A stretch of 18,526 nucleotides of DNA, from positions 1 through 18,526 of the forward strand of contig JAZDPK010000038.1 of the NCBI GenBank assembly GCA_043797615.1, read 5' to 3'. The position numbers and the translations under genes were made by a program. The DNA is from JAZDPK01 sp043797615. GTDB lineage: Bacteria; Patescibacteriota; Patescibacteriia; UBA11705; JABHMO01. The number at the start of each line of letters is the position of its first letter. Position 1 is the first letter of the stretch. Under the pieces are notes generated by a model, which did no database searches, was not told the DNA's origin, and was given only the letters and a program-made list of their open reading frames with translations. This document shows positions 1-6,240 of this stretch, in pieces.

Positions 1-1
1 G

Positions 2-1123
2 AGACTGCATATTGAAAATATTCTGCCGGTAATTGAAATGGCACTTGAAGAATCGACTAAGAAAGAAGATTGCTTCGGTCGTTCCACTTCCTCGCAATTA
101 AAAAACAAAAGACCTACAACCTACAGTGCAGCGCAGTCTGCCGACAGGCTTGCACTGCGCCGCCACCTACAACCTATTGACTCGATAGATTATATCGCAG
201 TCTGTTCCGGTCCCGGTTTGATGAGTTCTTTACTGGTCGGCGTGGAAACGGCGAAAACATTGGCGTGGGTTTATAGAAAACCGTTGATTAAAATAAATCA
301 TCTTGAAGGACATCTTTTATCTGTAAACGGAAAAACGAAAAAACCGAAAAACGAAAAAACTAAAGAACTACAAGCTATAACCTACCACCTAAAGTTCCCA
401 GCTGTTGGACTCATTGTTTCCGGCGGACATACGCAGATCGTTCTGATGAAAGATTATTTGAAATATAAAATTATCGGGCAAACCAGAGACGACGCGGCGG
501 GGGAGGCGTTCGACAAAGCGGCGAAGATTCTTGGATTGGGATATCCGGGCGGGCCGGCGATCTCGGCAGAAGCCGAGAAAATTCAAAGCACAAAGCACAA
601 AATCAGTGCAGCGCAGTCGTGCCGACAGGCTGCACTGCGCTGTCAAAATAAATTTAAAATTAAAAACTTAAAATTTAAAATAAATCTTCCGCGGCCGATG
701 ATTAACACCGCTGATTTTGACTTTAGCTTCTCCGGCTTGAAAACAGCCATACTTTACAAGTGGCAGGCTTTACAAAAAGAATTGAGTCCGAAAGAATTGA
801 AGCAAGCGCGGCCGGTGATGGCTAATGAGATTCAAAACGCGATCGTGGATATTCTCGTTTCAAAAACGATCGCCGCGGCGAAACAGTTTAAAGCGAAAAC
901 CGTGATTCTCGGCGGCGGCGTTTCGGCAAATGATTTCTTGCGTGAATATCTTAATATCTCAATATCCAAATATCTCCCCGATGTTAAATTTTTATTTCCC
1001 GGCAAGGAATTCAGCGGCGACAACGCGGCCATGATCGGCATCGCGGCGTATTACCACGCGAAAAACAAGGATTTTGTCGATCTGTTCGAGGTAAAGGTGG
1101 ATCCGAATTGGCAGCTGGAATAA
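2..1123 (+). CDS. tsaD: TsaD, tRNA N6-adenosine threonylcarbamoyltransferase (5' end outside window)
   Basis: TsaD transfers the threonylcarbamoyl group from TC-AMP to A37 of ANN-reading tRNAs, acting with TsaB and TsaE. The frame is open from base 2 and reads RLHIENILPVIE, the usual TsaD segment, so the gene starts upstream and the ATG at 38 is internal. Visible motifs are GPGL, the metal-binding HLEGH, VSGGHTQ, DDAAGEAFDKAAK, GYPGGP, FSFSGLKTA, LGGGVSAN and SGDNAAMIG. The visible part is already 373 residues, whereas whole TsaD proteins are about 340. The excess lies in loops made of repeat sequence: about 65-175 (two repeat types), about 322-395 (AT-rich, Lys-rich), and about 580-690 (AT-rich repeat with a palindromic core). 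Catalytic motifs stay intact and in frame, so the gene is probably functional. tsaE follows 96 bases downstream. Confidence 0.95.
   Translation, partial: RLHIENILPVIEMALEESTKKEDCFGRSTSSQLKNKRPTTYSAAQSADRLALRRHLQPIDSIDYIAVCSGPGLMSSLLVGVETAKTLAWVYRKPLIKINHLEGHLLSVNGKTKKPKNEKTKELQAITYHLKFPAVGLIVSGGHTQIVLMKDYLKYKIIGQTRDDAAGEAFDKAAKILGLGYPGGPAISAEAEKIQSTKHKISAAQSCRQAALRCQNKFKIKNLKFKINLPRPMINTADFDFSFSGLKTAILYKWQALQKELSPKELKQARPVMANEIQNAIVDILVSKTIAAAKQFKAKTVILGGGVSANDFLREYLNISISKYLPDVKFLFPGKEFSGDNAAMIGIAAYYHAKNKDFVDLFEVKVDPNWQLE
69..99. repeat. Dispersed ATTGCTTCG...CGCAAT repeat inside tsaD
   Basis: The segment begins ATTGCTTCGGTCGTTCC and ends CCTCGCAAT, with inverted ends (ATTGC/GCAAT). A close relative lies between tsaD and tsaE at 1177-1205. 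Here it is translated in frame as part of a TsaD loop that normal homologues lack. Confidence 0.7.
123..164. repeat. Palindromic core element, copy A, inside tsaD
   Basis: This is a diverged copy of the GC-rich core found at 604-643 and 1444-1483. It starts CAGTGCAGCGCAGT and ends TGCACTGCGC, so the arms can pair in two alternative ways. It is flanked on both sides by the same 11 bases, ACCTACAACCT (112-122 and 165-175), which looks like a target duplication. The flank could also be a pre-existing tandem repeat. The first part is read in the same frame as the other copies (SAAQS). Confidence 0.8.
580..690. repeat. Composite AT-rich repeat with palindromic core (copy B) inside tsaD
   Basis: An AT-rich repeat (AAAGCACAAAGCACAAAA ... 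TAAATTTAAAATTAAAAA) is interrupted by a 40-base GC-rich core at 604-643. The core is bounded on both sides by CAAAAT (598-603 and 644-649). An uninterrupted relative of the AT-rich part lies at 14563-14592. The core is identical over 39 bases to copy C in tsaE. Both are read in the same frame, giving SAAQSCRQAALRCQNK. Confidence 0.85.
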
Positions 1124-1134
1124 AAACGGATGAA

Positions 1135-1152
1135 CCTGCCTGCGCAGGCAGG
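1135..1152. repeat. Perfect 18-bp palindrome between tsaD and tsaE
   Basis: CCTGCCTGCGCAGGCAGG is its own reverse complement. It lies 12 bases after the tsaD stop. No T-run follows, so it is not a standard terminator; it resembles a REP-type palindrome. Confidence 0.8.
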
Positions 1153-1176
1153 CGAAAGAACTAATTAAGAAAGTAG

Positions 1177-1205
1177 ATTGCTTCGTCGTTGCTACTCCTC
1201 GCAAT
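1177..1205. repeat. Dispersed ATTGCTTCG...CGCAAT repeat, intergenic copy
   Basis: ATTGCTTCGTCGTTGC ... CCTCGCAAT, related to the copy inside tsaD at 69-99. It ends 14 bases before the tsaE start codon and displaces any SD. Confidence 0.7.
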
Positions 1206-1219
1206 GACAGTATGACATT

Positions 1220-1786
1220 ATGAAAATCATAACCAAAAGTTCAAACGAAACAATCGCATTCGGAAAAAAATTCGCCAAGACGTTGAAAGGCGGCGAGGTT
1301 TTGCTGCTGATCGGCGATTTGGGCAGCGGCAAAACGACTTTCGCCAAAGGAGTCGCCGAGGGATTGGGCGTGAAAGAGATAGTAAATAGTCCGACCTTCG
1401 TAATTATGAAGATATATAAAGCACAAAGCACAAAACTCAAAGCCAGTGCAGCGCAGTCGTGCCGACAGGCTGCACTGCGCTGCCAAAATAAACTTAAAAC
1501 TAAAAATTTAAAATTTAAAATCAAACAAACTGAGAACGAAATTATCCAGTTAATTCACATTGATACTTATCGCGGCATTGATATTATCGGATTGGGAAAC
1601 ATCGGCCTGCTTACGCAAATGCTTCAGCAGGCAGGCGCGCTGGAATATTTCGGGCGAGAGGACAGTGTTTGTCTGGTGGAATGGGGCGCGGGGCTGGAAG
1701 AATATTTGAAAAAAAAGAAAATTAAAACTATAATAATAAAGATCGGCATTGAAGGCGCCGACAAACGAATTTTTAACATAAAATAA
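1220..1786 (+). CDS. tsaE: TsaE, ATPase of tRNA t6A synthesis, with repeat insertion
   Basis: TsaE is the P-loop ATPase that cycles the TsaB-TsaD complex during t6A37 synthesis. The Walker A motif GDLGSGKTT is at residues 32-40, SPTF at 57-60, the HIDTYR segment at 113-118 and LVEWG at 152-156. The protein has 188 residues against about 150 usually. The excess (about residues 67-103, bases 1415-1528) sits between SPTF..IY and IHIDTYR and is the same repeat as in tsaD, read in the same frame. No convincing SD precedes the ATG. The stop codon is one base before the next gene's ATG, which suggests cotranscription. The insertion is in a surface loop in known TsaE folds, so activity may be retained; that is inference. 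Confidence 0.93.
   Translation: MKIITKSSNETIAFGKKFAKTLKGGEVLLLIGDLGSGKTTFAKGVAEGLGVKEIVNSPTFVIMKIYKAQSTKLKASAAQSCRQAALRCQNKLKTKNLKFKIKQTENEIIQLIHIDTYRGIDIIGLGNIGLLTQMLQQAGALEYFGREDSVCLVEWGAGLEEYLKKKKIKTIIIKIGIEGADKRIFNIK
1415..1528. repeat. Composite AT-rich repeat with palindromic core (copy C) inside tsaE
   Basis: It has the same build as the tsaD copy: AAAGCACAAAGCACAAAA, then the 40-base core at 1444-1483, then CAAAATAAACTTAAAAC and further AT-rich sequence. The core holds two overlapping inverted pairs, AGTGCAG/CTGCACT and CAGCGCAGT/ACTGCGCTG. Confidence 0.85.
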
Positions 1787-1787
1787 T

Positions 1788-2588
1788 ATGATCGAAAAAT
1801 TTGGCAAAGGCGCGGACGCCGGAATATTCGGCGACCGCACGGAAAGCGAGGAATTCAATCGGGATATTTTGATTCCGTGGCAACAATTAAGGCCGAAGGA
1901 AATGGATTTCGTAGGCGTTTATCCGGTTGAAGAAATCATGAAAGATCTCGATGATGTAAAAAAGAAGAAAAACAACCCTGAGTTTGTTAAGGGAAAAACC
2001 GAAGAGTCGATGGTTTCCGAGTACGCTCTGCCTTATTTGATAGAAGACGAACAAATTTGGGGCGATGCTGACGTGTCAGTGTCAATGACCAGCGAGTTTG
2101 ACGACATAATGAGAGGGACGGATTTTGTTATACGCTACAATATTGACGGGCAGGATTTTTACATGGGTATTGACGTAAAGACTAACATGGCAGGGAGTCA
2201 CGATTATCGTGTTGAAAAATCAATTAGTCAGATCGTTGAAGCCGCGAAGAAAGGTAGACTGAACACCATTAAATATTTTAAGGATCTTCAAGAAGATGGC
2301 GATGGTAGAAAAAAAAGTTTGGAGATCCCTGTCGCAGTGATTGTTTTTAAAAATAATAAAATATTGCCGTTGCGGGACATTCTTCCAATCCATCCTAAAA
2401 AAAGATCGGAATCTCAAAAAAGACAGCTTGAAGAAATAAAGACGAAGCTGAATCAAGAATTGAAAGACAATTGTCGCGAAATGATCCAGCTTGTTCAAGC
2501 CTTGATAACTAGTTCATCGGATAAGCCCAAAGAAAAGATAATAGGCAGTTATAAAAATTTCTTGCGCTTTTTGGACAGTTTGGAATAA
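1788..2588 (+). CDS. PD-(D/E)XK-nuclease-like protein, module copy 1
   Basis: A 266-residue protein I cannot assign to a named family. It shares colinear sequence over its whole length with the gene at 2992-3780, including RTESEEFN, PYLIEDEQI, SEFDD (102-106), RG.D..(I/L)RY and IDVKTN (128-133). An acidic SEFDD region, then a hydrophobic strand ending in D129-V-K131, resembles the core of PD-(D/E)XK nucleases, with a possible helix-1 glutamate near YLIEDE. This fold call is inference. The C-terminal third is a Lys/Glu-rich helical region. No signal peptide or membrane segment is seen. It starts one base after tsaE without an SD and is probably the last gene of the tsaD-tsaE operon. It converges on a small gene across a hairpin. 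Confidence 0.8.
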   Translation: MIEKFGKGADAGIFGDRTESEEFNRDILIPWQQLRPKEMDFVGVYPVEEIMKDLDDVKKKKNNPEFVKGKTEESMVSEYALPYLIEDEQIWGDADVSVSMTSEFDDIMRGTDFVIRYNIDGQDFYMGIDVKTNMAGSHDYRVEKSISQIVEAAKKGRLNTIKYFKDLQEDGDGRKKSLEIPVAVIVFKNNKILPLRDILPIHPKKRSESQKRQLEEIKTKLNQELKDNCREMIQLVQALITSSSDKPKEKIIGSYKNFLRFLDSLE

Positions 2589-2608
2589 GGCTAACCATTA
2601 TAAAAGAA

Positions 2609-2639
2609 AAGAGGGGCAATTTGTTTGATTGCTCCTCTT
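2609..2639. terminator. Hairpin between converging genes, module 1
   Basis: Arms AAGAGGGGCAAT (2609-2620) and ATTGCTCCTCTT (2628-2639) pair over 12 bp with one G-T. A-rich sequence lies on the left and T-containing sequence on the right, so it could end transcription from both sides. Confidence 0.75.
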
Positions 2640-2645
2640 CAGTTT

Positions 2646-2822
2646 CTAAGACGTCCAGTCCATCCAACGCAAAAGTTTGTGCGTCGGATAAATCAATGGT
2701 TTGGAAAAATTGTGCCAGTACCACCAATAGCACCGTCGCATAATTTTCTTGATGGACATCGGGCAATAGAACATGACGAATTTCAGCCACCAGTCGTGCA
2801 AAATTTTCCTGATTTTCTTCAT
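2646..2822 (-). CDS. Small Trp-rich basic protein, module copy 1
   Basis: A 58-residue protein starting MKKIRKILHDWW. I chose the ATG at 2822 because an SD (GGAGG) lies just upstream and because a consensus promoter sits inside the longer reading frame. A homologue is encoded at 3824-3982 in the same relation to a paralogous neighbour. Shared features are MKKIR.IL..WW..FV.F.CP..IK near the start and HKL...WM at the end. It is rich in Trp, Tyr, Lys and Arg. A membrane-active or nucleic-acid-binding peptide are both possible; I do not recognise a family. It converges on the nuclease-like gene, whose stop is 57 bases away. Confidence 0.75.
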   Translation of the reverse strand: MKKIRKILHDWWLKFVMFYCPMSIKKIMRRCYWWYWHNFSKPLIYPTHKLLRWMDWTS

Positions 2823-2849
2823 TCGGCACCTCCTCCAGCGCGACTTTTC

Positions 2850-2878
2850 ATTATAGTCTATTTTGAGACAAATGTCAA
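2850..2878 (-). promoter_or_regulatory. Consensus sigma70-type promoter of small gene 1
   Basis: On the - strand, TTGACA (2878-2873), a 17-base spacer and TATAAT (2855-2850) match consensus exactly. The predicted leader is about 20 bases and holds the SD. Confidence 0.85.
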
Positions 2879-2943
2879 TAGCTTGTATAAATTTCAATAA
2901 TTTTGAAGTAATGATCTAATTCGATAATGTGGATGAAAAGACA

Positions 2944-2971
2944 TTGCATAAGACAGCATTGATGTTATAAT
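2944..2971 (+). promoter_or_regulatory. Probable promoter of the second nuclease-like gene
   Basis: TATAAT at 2966-2971 is perfect; the -35 (TTGCAT, 2944-2949, spacer 16) is weak. It is divergent from the small-gene promoter at 2850-2878. The leader would be about 14 bases without an SD. Confidence 0.5.
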
Positions 2972-2991
2972 AATAGCAATAATTTACATTT

Positions 2992-3780
2992 ATGGCAAAA
3001 GAAAAATGGGAAAAAGACGTTGACGCCAGAATCTTCGGCGAACGCACGGAGAGCGAAGAATTCAATAAAAAAATTATTAAGCCATGGCAGGAATTAAGGC
3101 CGAAGGAAACGGAGTTTACCGGCGTTTATTCCGCCGAAGAAATCAAACGCGATCTTGATTTGGTAAAAAAAATAAAAAACAGCCAGGACTACGTCGACGC
3201 CAAGACCGAAGCGGCGATCGTGGCCGAATACGGCTTGCCGTATCTTATTGAAGATGAACAAATATTGGGCGCTGCGTCGGTAAGCCTGGCCAGCGAATTT
3301 GACGATTTAAAAAGAGGCGTCGATTTGGTTTTGCGCTATTCGGCCGAAGGCAATGATTATTACGTTGCGATTGATTTTAAAACCAATGCCGGCGGCAGAG
3401 AAGATGATTACCGCGTTCGGGAGTCGGTAAACAAGAGCATTGACGATGTTCGCTCAAACAGATTGCGGGAAATAAAATATTTCGTTGGTTCTCAGGATAA
3501 CAGTAAAAAACGTATTGAAGCTCCGAGAATCGTCGTGGTGTTTGATAGTGAAGAAATGTTGCAACTCCGCGATATTCTGCCAATCCCTTTAAATAAAAGA
3601 ACTCATGTTCAAAAAGAAAAAATCGAAAAAATAAAGGAATCATTGATTTACAAAATGCAAAATTTTTGCAAAAGCATGATTGAAGCGACTGAACAACTTA
3701 TGACTCGATCGTCCGAACCGCAGAAAGAAAATATCGTTCGTTTGTGTAAGCGTTTTTTGAATTTTATAGAACAGCAATAA
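2992..3780 (+). CDS. PD-(D/E)XK-nuclease-like protein, module copy 2
   Basis: A 262-residue paralogue of the 1788-2588 product with roughly half of the positions identical by eye. Conserved blocks are IFGERTESEEFN, LRPKE, PYLIEDEQI (83-91), SEFDD (101-105), RG.D (108-111), AIDFKTN (126-132), DYRV (139-142) and LRDILPI. The D128-F-K130 pair at the end of a hydrophobic strand, with E102/D104/D105 before it, fits a PD-(D/E)XK-like core; this is inference. Conservation of exactly these residues between two diverged copies suggests they matter. It has its own promoter and no SD. It converges on the second small gene, repeating the architecture of copy 1. Confidence 0.8.
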   Translation: MAKEKWEKDVDARIFGERTESEEFNKKIIKPWQELRPKETEFTGVYSAEEIKRDLDLVKKIKNSQDYVDAKTEAAIVAEYGLPYLIEDEQILGAASVSLASEFDDLKRGVDLVLRYSAEGNDYYVAIDFKTNAGGREDDYRVRESVNKSIDDVRSNRLREIKYFVGSQDNSKKRIEAPRIVVVFDSEEMLQLRDILPIPLNKRTHVQKEKIEKIKESLIYKMQNFCKSMIEATEQLMTRSSEPQKENIVRLCKRFLNFIEQQ

Positions 3781-3786
3781 AAAAGA

Positions 3787-3821
3787 AAAAGAGAAGCGAC
3801 TATTTTAAGCGCTTCTCTTTT
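3787..3821. terminator. Bidirectional terminator between converging genes, module 2
   Basis: Perfect 12-bp stem AAAAGAGAAGCG (3787-3798) / CGCTTCTCTTTT (3810-3821), A-rich on the left and T-rich on the right, so it can act on both strands. It lies in the same place as the module 1 hairpin but has a different stem sequence. Confidence 0.85.
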
Positions 3822-3823
3822 GA

Positions 3824-3982
3824 TTATGCCATCCACTTAATCAGTTTATGGATGTTATATTCTCTTGTTCGGTGCCAAACCATGAAATAGAATCGAATTA
3901 CAACTTCCTTTATGTTTTTCGGACAATGGAAGATTACGAATCTTGTCCACCATTTACTCAAAATTTCTCTTATTTTTTTCAT
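3824..3982 (-). CDS. Small Trp-rich basic protein, module copy 2
   Basis: A 52-residue protein, MKKIREILSKWW ... HKLIKWMA, homologous to the 2646-2822 product (about 25 shared positions by eye). Its start has a strong SD (GGAGG, 7 bases upstream) and a promoter in the same position as copy 1. Conserved residues include the WW pair, FV.F, the CP dipeptide and a C-terminal HKL..WM. It lies 43 bases from the convergent nuclease-like gene, with a terminator between. The pilB-like gene ends 115 bases upstream on the same strand with no clear terminator, so some read-through is possible. Function unknown. Confidence 0.75.
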   Translation of the reverse strand: MKKIREILSKWWTRFVIFHCPKNIKEVVIRFYFMVWHRTREYNIHKLIKWMA

Positions 3983-4009
3983 TCTGCACCTCCTTTGTGC
4001 GACTTTTTC

Positions 4010-4038
4010 AGCATAGAATATTTATAAGAACATGTCAA
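4010..4038 (-). promoter_or_regulatory. Promoter of small gene 2
   Basis: TTGACA (4038-4033), 17-base spacer, TATGCT (4015-4010) on the - strand. The surrounding sequence aligns with the promoter of small gene 1 (GCGACTTTT..CA, ATGTCAA, TTGTA), so the regulatory region was duplicated with the gene. Confidence 0.7.
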
Positions 4039-4097
4039 GCGTTTGTACAAGATGAGTACATAATTACGCGTTTATTTATGTAAATTTAAGCTATATT

Positions 4098-5888
4098 CTA
4101 TTCGCTGACTCTGAACACTTCTTCAACCGTGGTAATTCCTTGCATCGCTTTGATCAAGCCGTCATGCGCCATGGTGATCATGCCGGCTTTCACTGCGATC
4201 GCCTGCATGTCGTATTCGGAAACCTGGCCGCCGAGGATGACTTTTTCGATTTCCGGCGTCATGATCAGAATTTCATAAATGCCCACGCGGCCTTTGTAGC
4301 CAAGGCCGTTGCACGCTTCGCATTTTTCGTTGGAACCGGCGTAGAATTTCATGCTATTCAAATCAGGCCGGTCTGGATGGCCTTCCGGAATTTCTTCCAA
4401 TATTTTTTTCGCGCGCTCGAAATCTTTGTCTTCGAGCTTGATTTCTTTTTTGCATTTTTCGCAGATGCGGCGGACCAGGCGCTGGCCCATGATCGCGTTC
4501 AACGCCGGCGCGAGGAGAAATGGCTTCACGCCCATGGCCAGAAAGCGGGGAATGGCGCCGGCCGCGCTGTTGGTATGAATCGTTGAAATGACCAAGTGGC
4601 CGGTCAAAGCGGCGTTGATCGAAACGTCGGCTGTTTCCAAATCGCGCAACTCGCCGACCATGATCACGTCCGGATCTTGCCGTAAAATTGAACGCAATCC
4701 GTCGGCAAACGAATATCCTTTGCTGTGGTCGATCTGGCTTTGATTCACGCCTTCGAGCTTGTATTCGATCGGATCTTCCATTGTGATTATTTTCACGCCT
4801 TCGACGTTCAATTTATTCAAAATGTCGTACAGCGTCGTGGTTTTGCCGGAGCCGGTCGGTCCGCTGGTAATGATCATGCCGTTCGGCCGTTCGACCTGGA
4901 ACTTCAGTTTTTCCGCTGCCTGGCCGATCAGACCCATGTCTTCGAACTGCAATTGCGTTGCTCCGCCTTGCAAGAGACGCATGACCACGCTCTCGCCCCA
5001 GGTTGTGGGAATAGTGGAAACGCGGACGTCGATTTTATCCTTGGTCAATTTGATGGTGAAGCGTCCGTCTTGCGGCTTGTCGTTGATGTTGATTTTCAGT
5101 CCGGAAAGCAGTTTTATTCTGGAAATAATCTGTGGCCATTTTGCCTTGTCGATTGAAGCGGCGTCGTGCAAAATGCCGTCCACGCGGAAGCGCACTTTCA
5201 CGTCTTTCTCTTCCGCTTCAATGTGGATGTCGGACGAGCGCGCGACAATGCTCGCGGCGATGATGAGCGCCACCAGGTCGGAGATATTCACTTTGCCGAT
5301 TTCTTCTTCAAGGCTTTTGAAATTGGTGGCGATTTTTTTGAATTTTTCCAGTTCTCCTTCTTTAATTTGCACGCCGGCGGCCGGTTTTACGTATTTCGGC
5401 AGGCGGGCGTATTGATCCAGCATCATTTTCAAACAGCGTTCGGAAATCATGTACATTTCAACCTGCGCGTGCAAGGATTCTTCCAAACTTGATTTTATTT
5501 TTTCCAATTTCGCGTTGTCCGGAGCAATGCTGCCGAGCCTGATTTGTTCGCCGGTATTGACAAAGCAGATCACTTTGTCTTCGTTGCAAATATTTTCTGG
5601 AATCGTTTGCAATGCTTCGCCGCCGACCGGAAAACCGGTCAGATCAATATACGGAAAGCCGAGTTTGGCCGCGGCGGCGCGGACTTTGGCTTCTTCTTCG
5701 CCGATTTCAATGTCGCCGAGCTTGTGCGCCAGCTTGTCTTTTTCCGTTTCTTCGGGCAGCGCGGCTTTGGTTTTTTTCTTTGCTGATTTTTGCGCAGGGG
5801 ACGGCAATGCCGCCGGCTCCTTGCCGGTCAGCTTGGCTTTTCCAGCGTCGCTCAAAAGGTCTTCGATGGACGAGGTATTGGTGGTCAT
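4098..5888 (-). CDS. pilB: PilB/GspE-type secretion ATPase
   Basis: A 596-residue hexameric ATPase that would power type IV pilus or type II-like assembly at the cytoplasmic face of the membrane. Order: a charged, Ala/Lys-rich N-terminal linker; a GspE_N-like domain (about 60-165); then the motor with Walker A GPTGSGKTT (343-351), Asp box TMEDPIEY (369-376), Walker B DPDVIMVGELRD (405-416), His box GHLVISTIHTN (430-440) and a zinc motif with Cys 476, 479, 523 and 526. I start it at 5888 (MTTNTSS) because a TATAAT box lies inside the longer frame that begins at 5954. The closest relatives would be PilB of CPR type IV pili; GspE is the alternative. No other pilus gene is in the window. Confidence 0.93.
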   Translation of the reverse strand: MTTNTSSIEDLLSDAGKAKLTGKEPAALPSPAQKSAKKKTKAALPEETEKDKLAHKLGDIEIGEEEAKVRAAAAKLGFPYIDLTGFPVGGEALQTIPENICNEDKVICFVNTGEQIRLGSIAPDNAKLEKIKSSLEESLHAQVEMYMISERCLKMMLDQYARLPKYVKPAAGVQIKEGELEKFKKIATNFKSLEEEIGKVNISDLVALIIAASIVARSSDIHIEAEEKDVKVRFRVDGILHDAASIDKAKWPQIISRIKLLSGLKININDKPQDGRFTIKLTKDKIDVRVSTIPTTWGESVVMRLLQGGATQLQFEDMGLIGQAAEKLKFQVERPNGMIITSGPTGSGKTTTLYDILNKLNVEGVKIITMEDPIEYKLEGVNQSQIDHSKGYSFADGLRSILRQDPDVIMVGELRDLETADVSINAALTGHLVISTIHTNSAAGAIPRFLAMGVKPFLLAPALNAIMGQRLVRRICEKCKKEIKLEDKDFERAKKILEEIPEGHPDRPDLNSMKFYAGSNEKCEACNGLGYKGRVGIYEILIMTPEIEKVILGGQVSEYDMQAIAVKAGMITMAHDGLIKAMQGITTVEEVFRVSE

Positions 5889-5925
5889 AAGTAAATTTGG
5901 ATTAAGTGTTGTGTGTAATAGATAT

Positions 5926-5954
5926 ATTATAGTGTTTTTTCTTAATAAATACAA
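5926..5954 (-). promoter_or_regulatory. Promoter of the pilB-like gene
   Basis: TATAAT (5931-5926) with a partial -35, TTGTAT (5954-5949), 17 bases away. The leader is about 30 bases and has no SD. Confidence 0.6.
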
Positions 5955-5956
5955 TT

Positions 5957-6086
5957 AAACGGTTACGGATGTACGGATTGAAGCGTACGGATTATACGGA
6001 TTTGTCCAAGATATAATAATCAGGACTAATCCGTACAATCAGTATGTCCCGAAGGGATCCCTTTGGGATAATCTGTATATCCGTAC
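5957..6086. repeat. Inverted TACGGATT repeats and a 22-bp palindrome between divergent genes
   Basis: GTACGGATT-type units (5971-5979, 5985-5994) are matched by the inverted TAATCCGTAC (6027-6036), 10 bp perfect. A near-perfect 22-bp palindrome centred on GGATCC occupies 6047-6068 (one mismatched pair). The region separates the pilB-like promoter from the promoter of the 6241 gene. Confidence 0.7.
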
Positions 6087-6093
6087 CCTGTAT

Positions 6094-6121
6094 TTGCCAA
6101 ATTTTTATAACATGTTAAAAT
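6094..6121 (+). promoter_or_regulatory. Promoter of the 6241 gene
   Basis: TTGCCA (6094-6099), a 16-base spacer and TAAAAT (6116-6121); each box matches consensus at five of six positions. Transcription from here gives a leader of about 110 bases containing the structure at 6143-6239. Confidence 0.55.
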
Positions 6122-6142
6122 GAACTTGATTAAATTAATTCA

Positions 6143-6239
6143 TTAACCGGCTTGCGGGCTGCTTATTCTGTTGGTTAGGGAGGGCTAATCATTTAGAATC
6201 GGCACAGTAGCGGTCAGGCCACCGGTTAAAACAGAATAA
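6143..6239 (+). promoter_or_regulatory. Possible pseudoknot or switching leader before the 6241 gene
   Basis: TTAACCGG (6143-6150) complements CCGGTTAA (6222-6229), and TTATTCTGTT (6163-6172) complements AACAGAATAA (6230-6239). Both are perfect. The order is A-B-A'-B', so the pairings interlock. A' and B' abut, and B' ends one base before the ATG. No SD is present between structure and start. It may be a pseudoknot, or two mutually exclusive hairpins. Confidence 0.5.
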
Positions 6240-6240
6240 T

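Noticed and set aside
1135..1152. 18-bp palindrome as the tsaD terminator
   Set aside because: No T-run follows and tsaE lies close downstream on the same strand; it is better seen as a dispersed palindrome.
2625..2900. + strand open frame after the first nuclease-like gene
   Set aside because: It overlaps the - strand small gene, which has a conserved paralogue, SD and promoter; the + frame has none of these.
4759..5415. Long + strand open frame opposite the pilB-like gene
   Set aside because: It is antisense to a clear ATPase with all motifs, has no SD, and its composition mirrors the codon bias of the other strand.
5889..5954. N-terminal extension of the pilB-like gene
   Set aside because: A TATAAT box lies inside it, so transcription most likely starts downstream of the first ATG.
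6146..6226. tRNA-like stretch with TTGGTTAGG
   Set aside because: There is no T-loop GTTCGA motif, no anticodon stem and no 7-bp acceptor stem.
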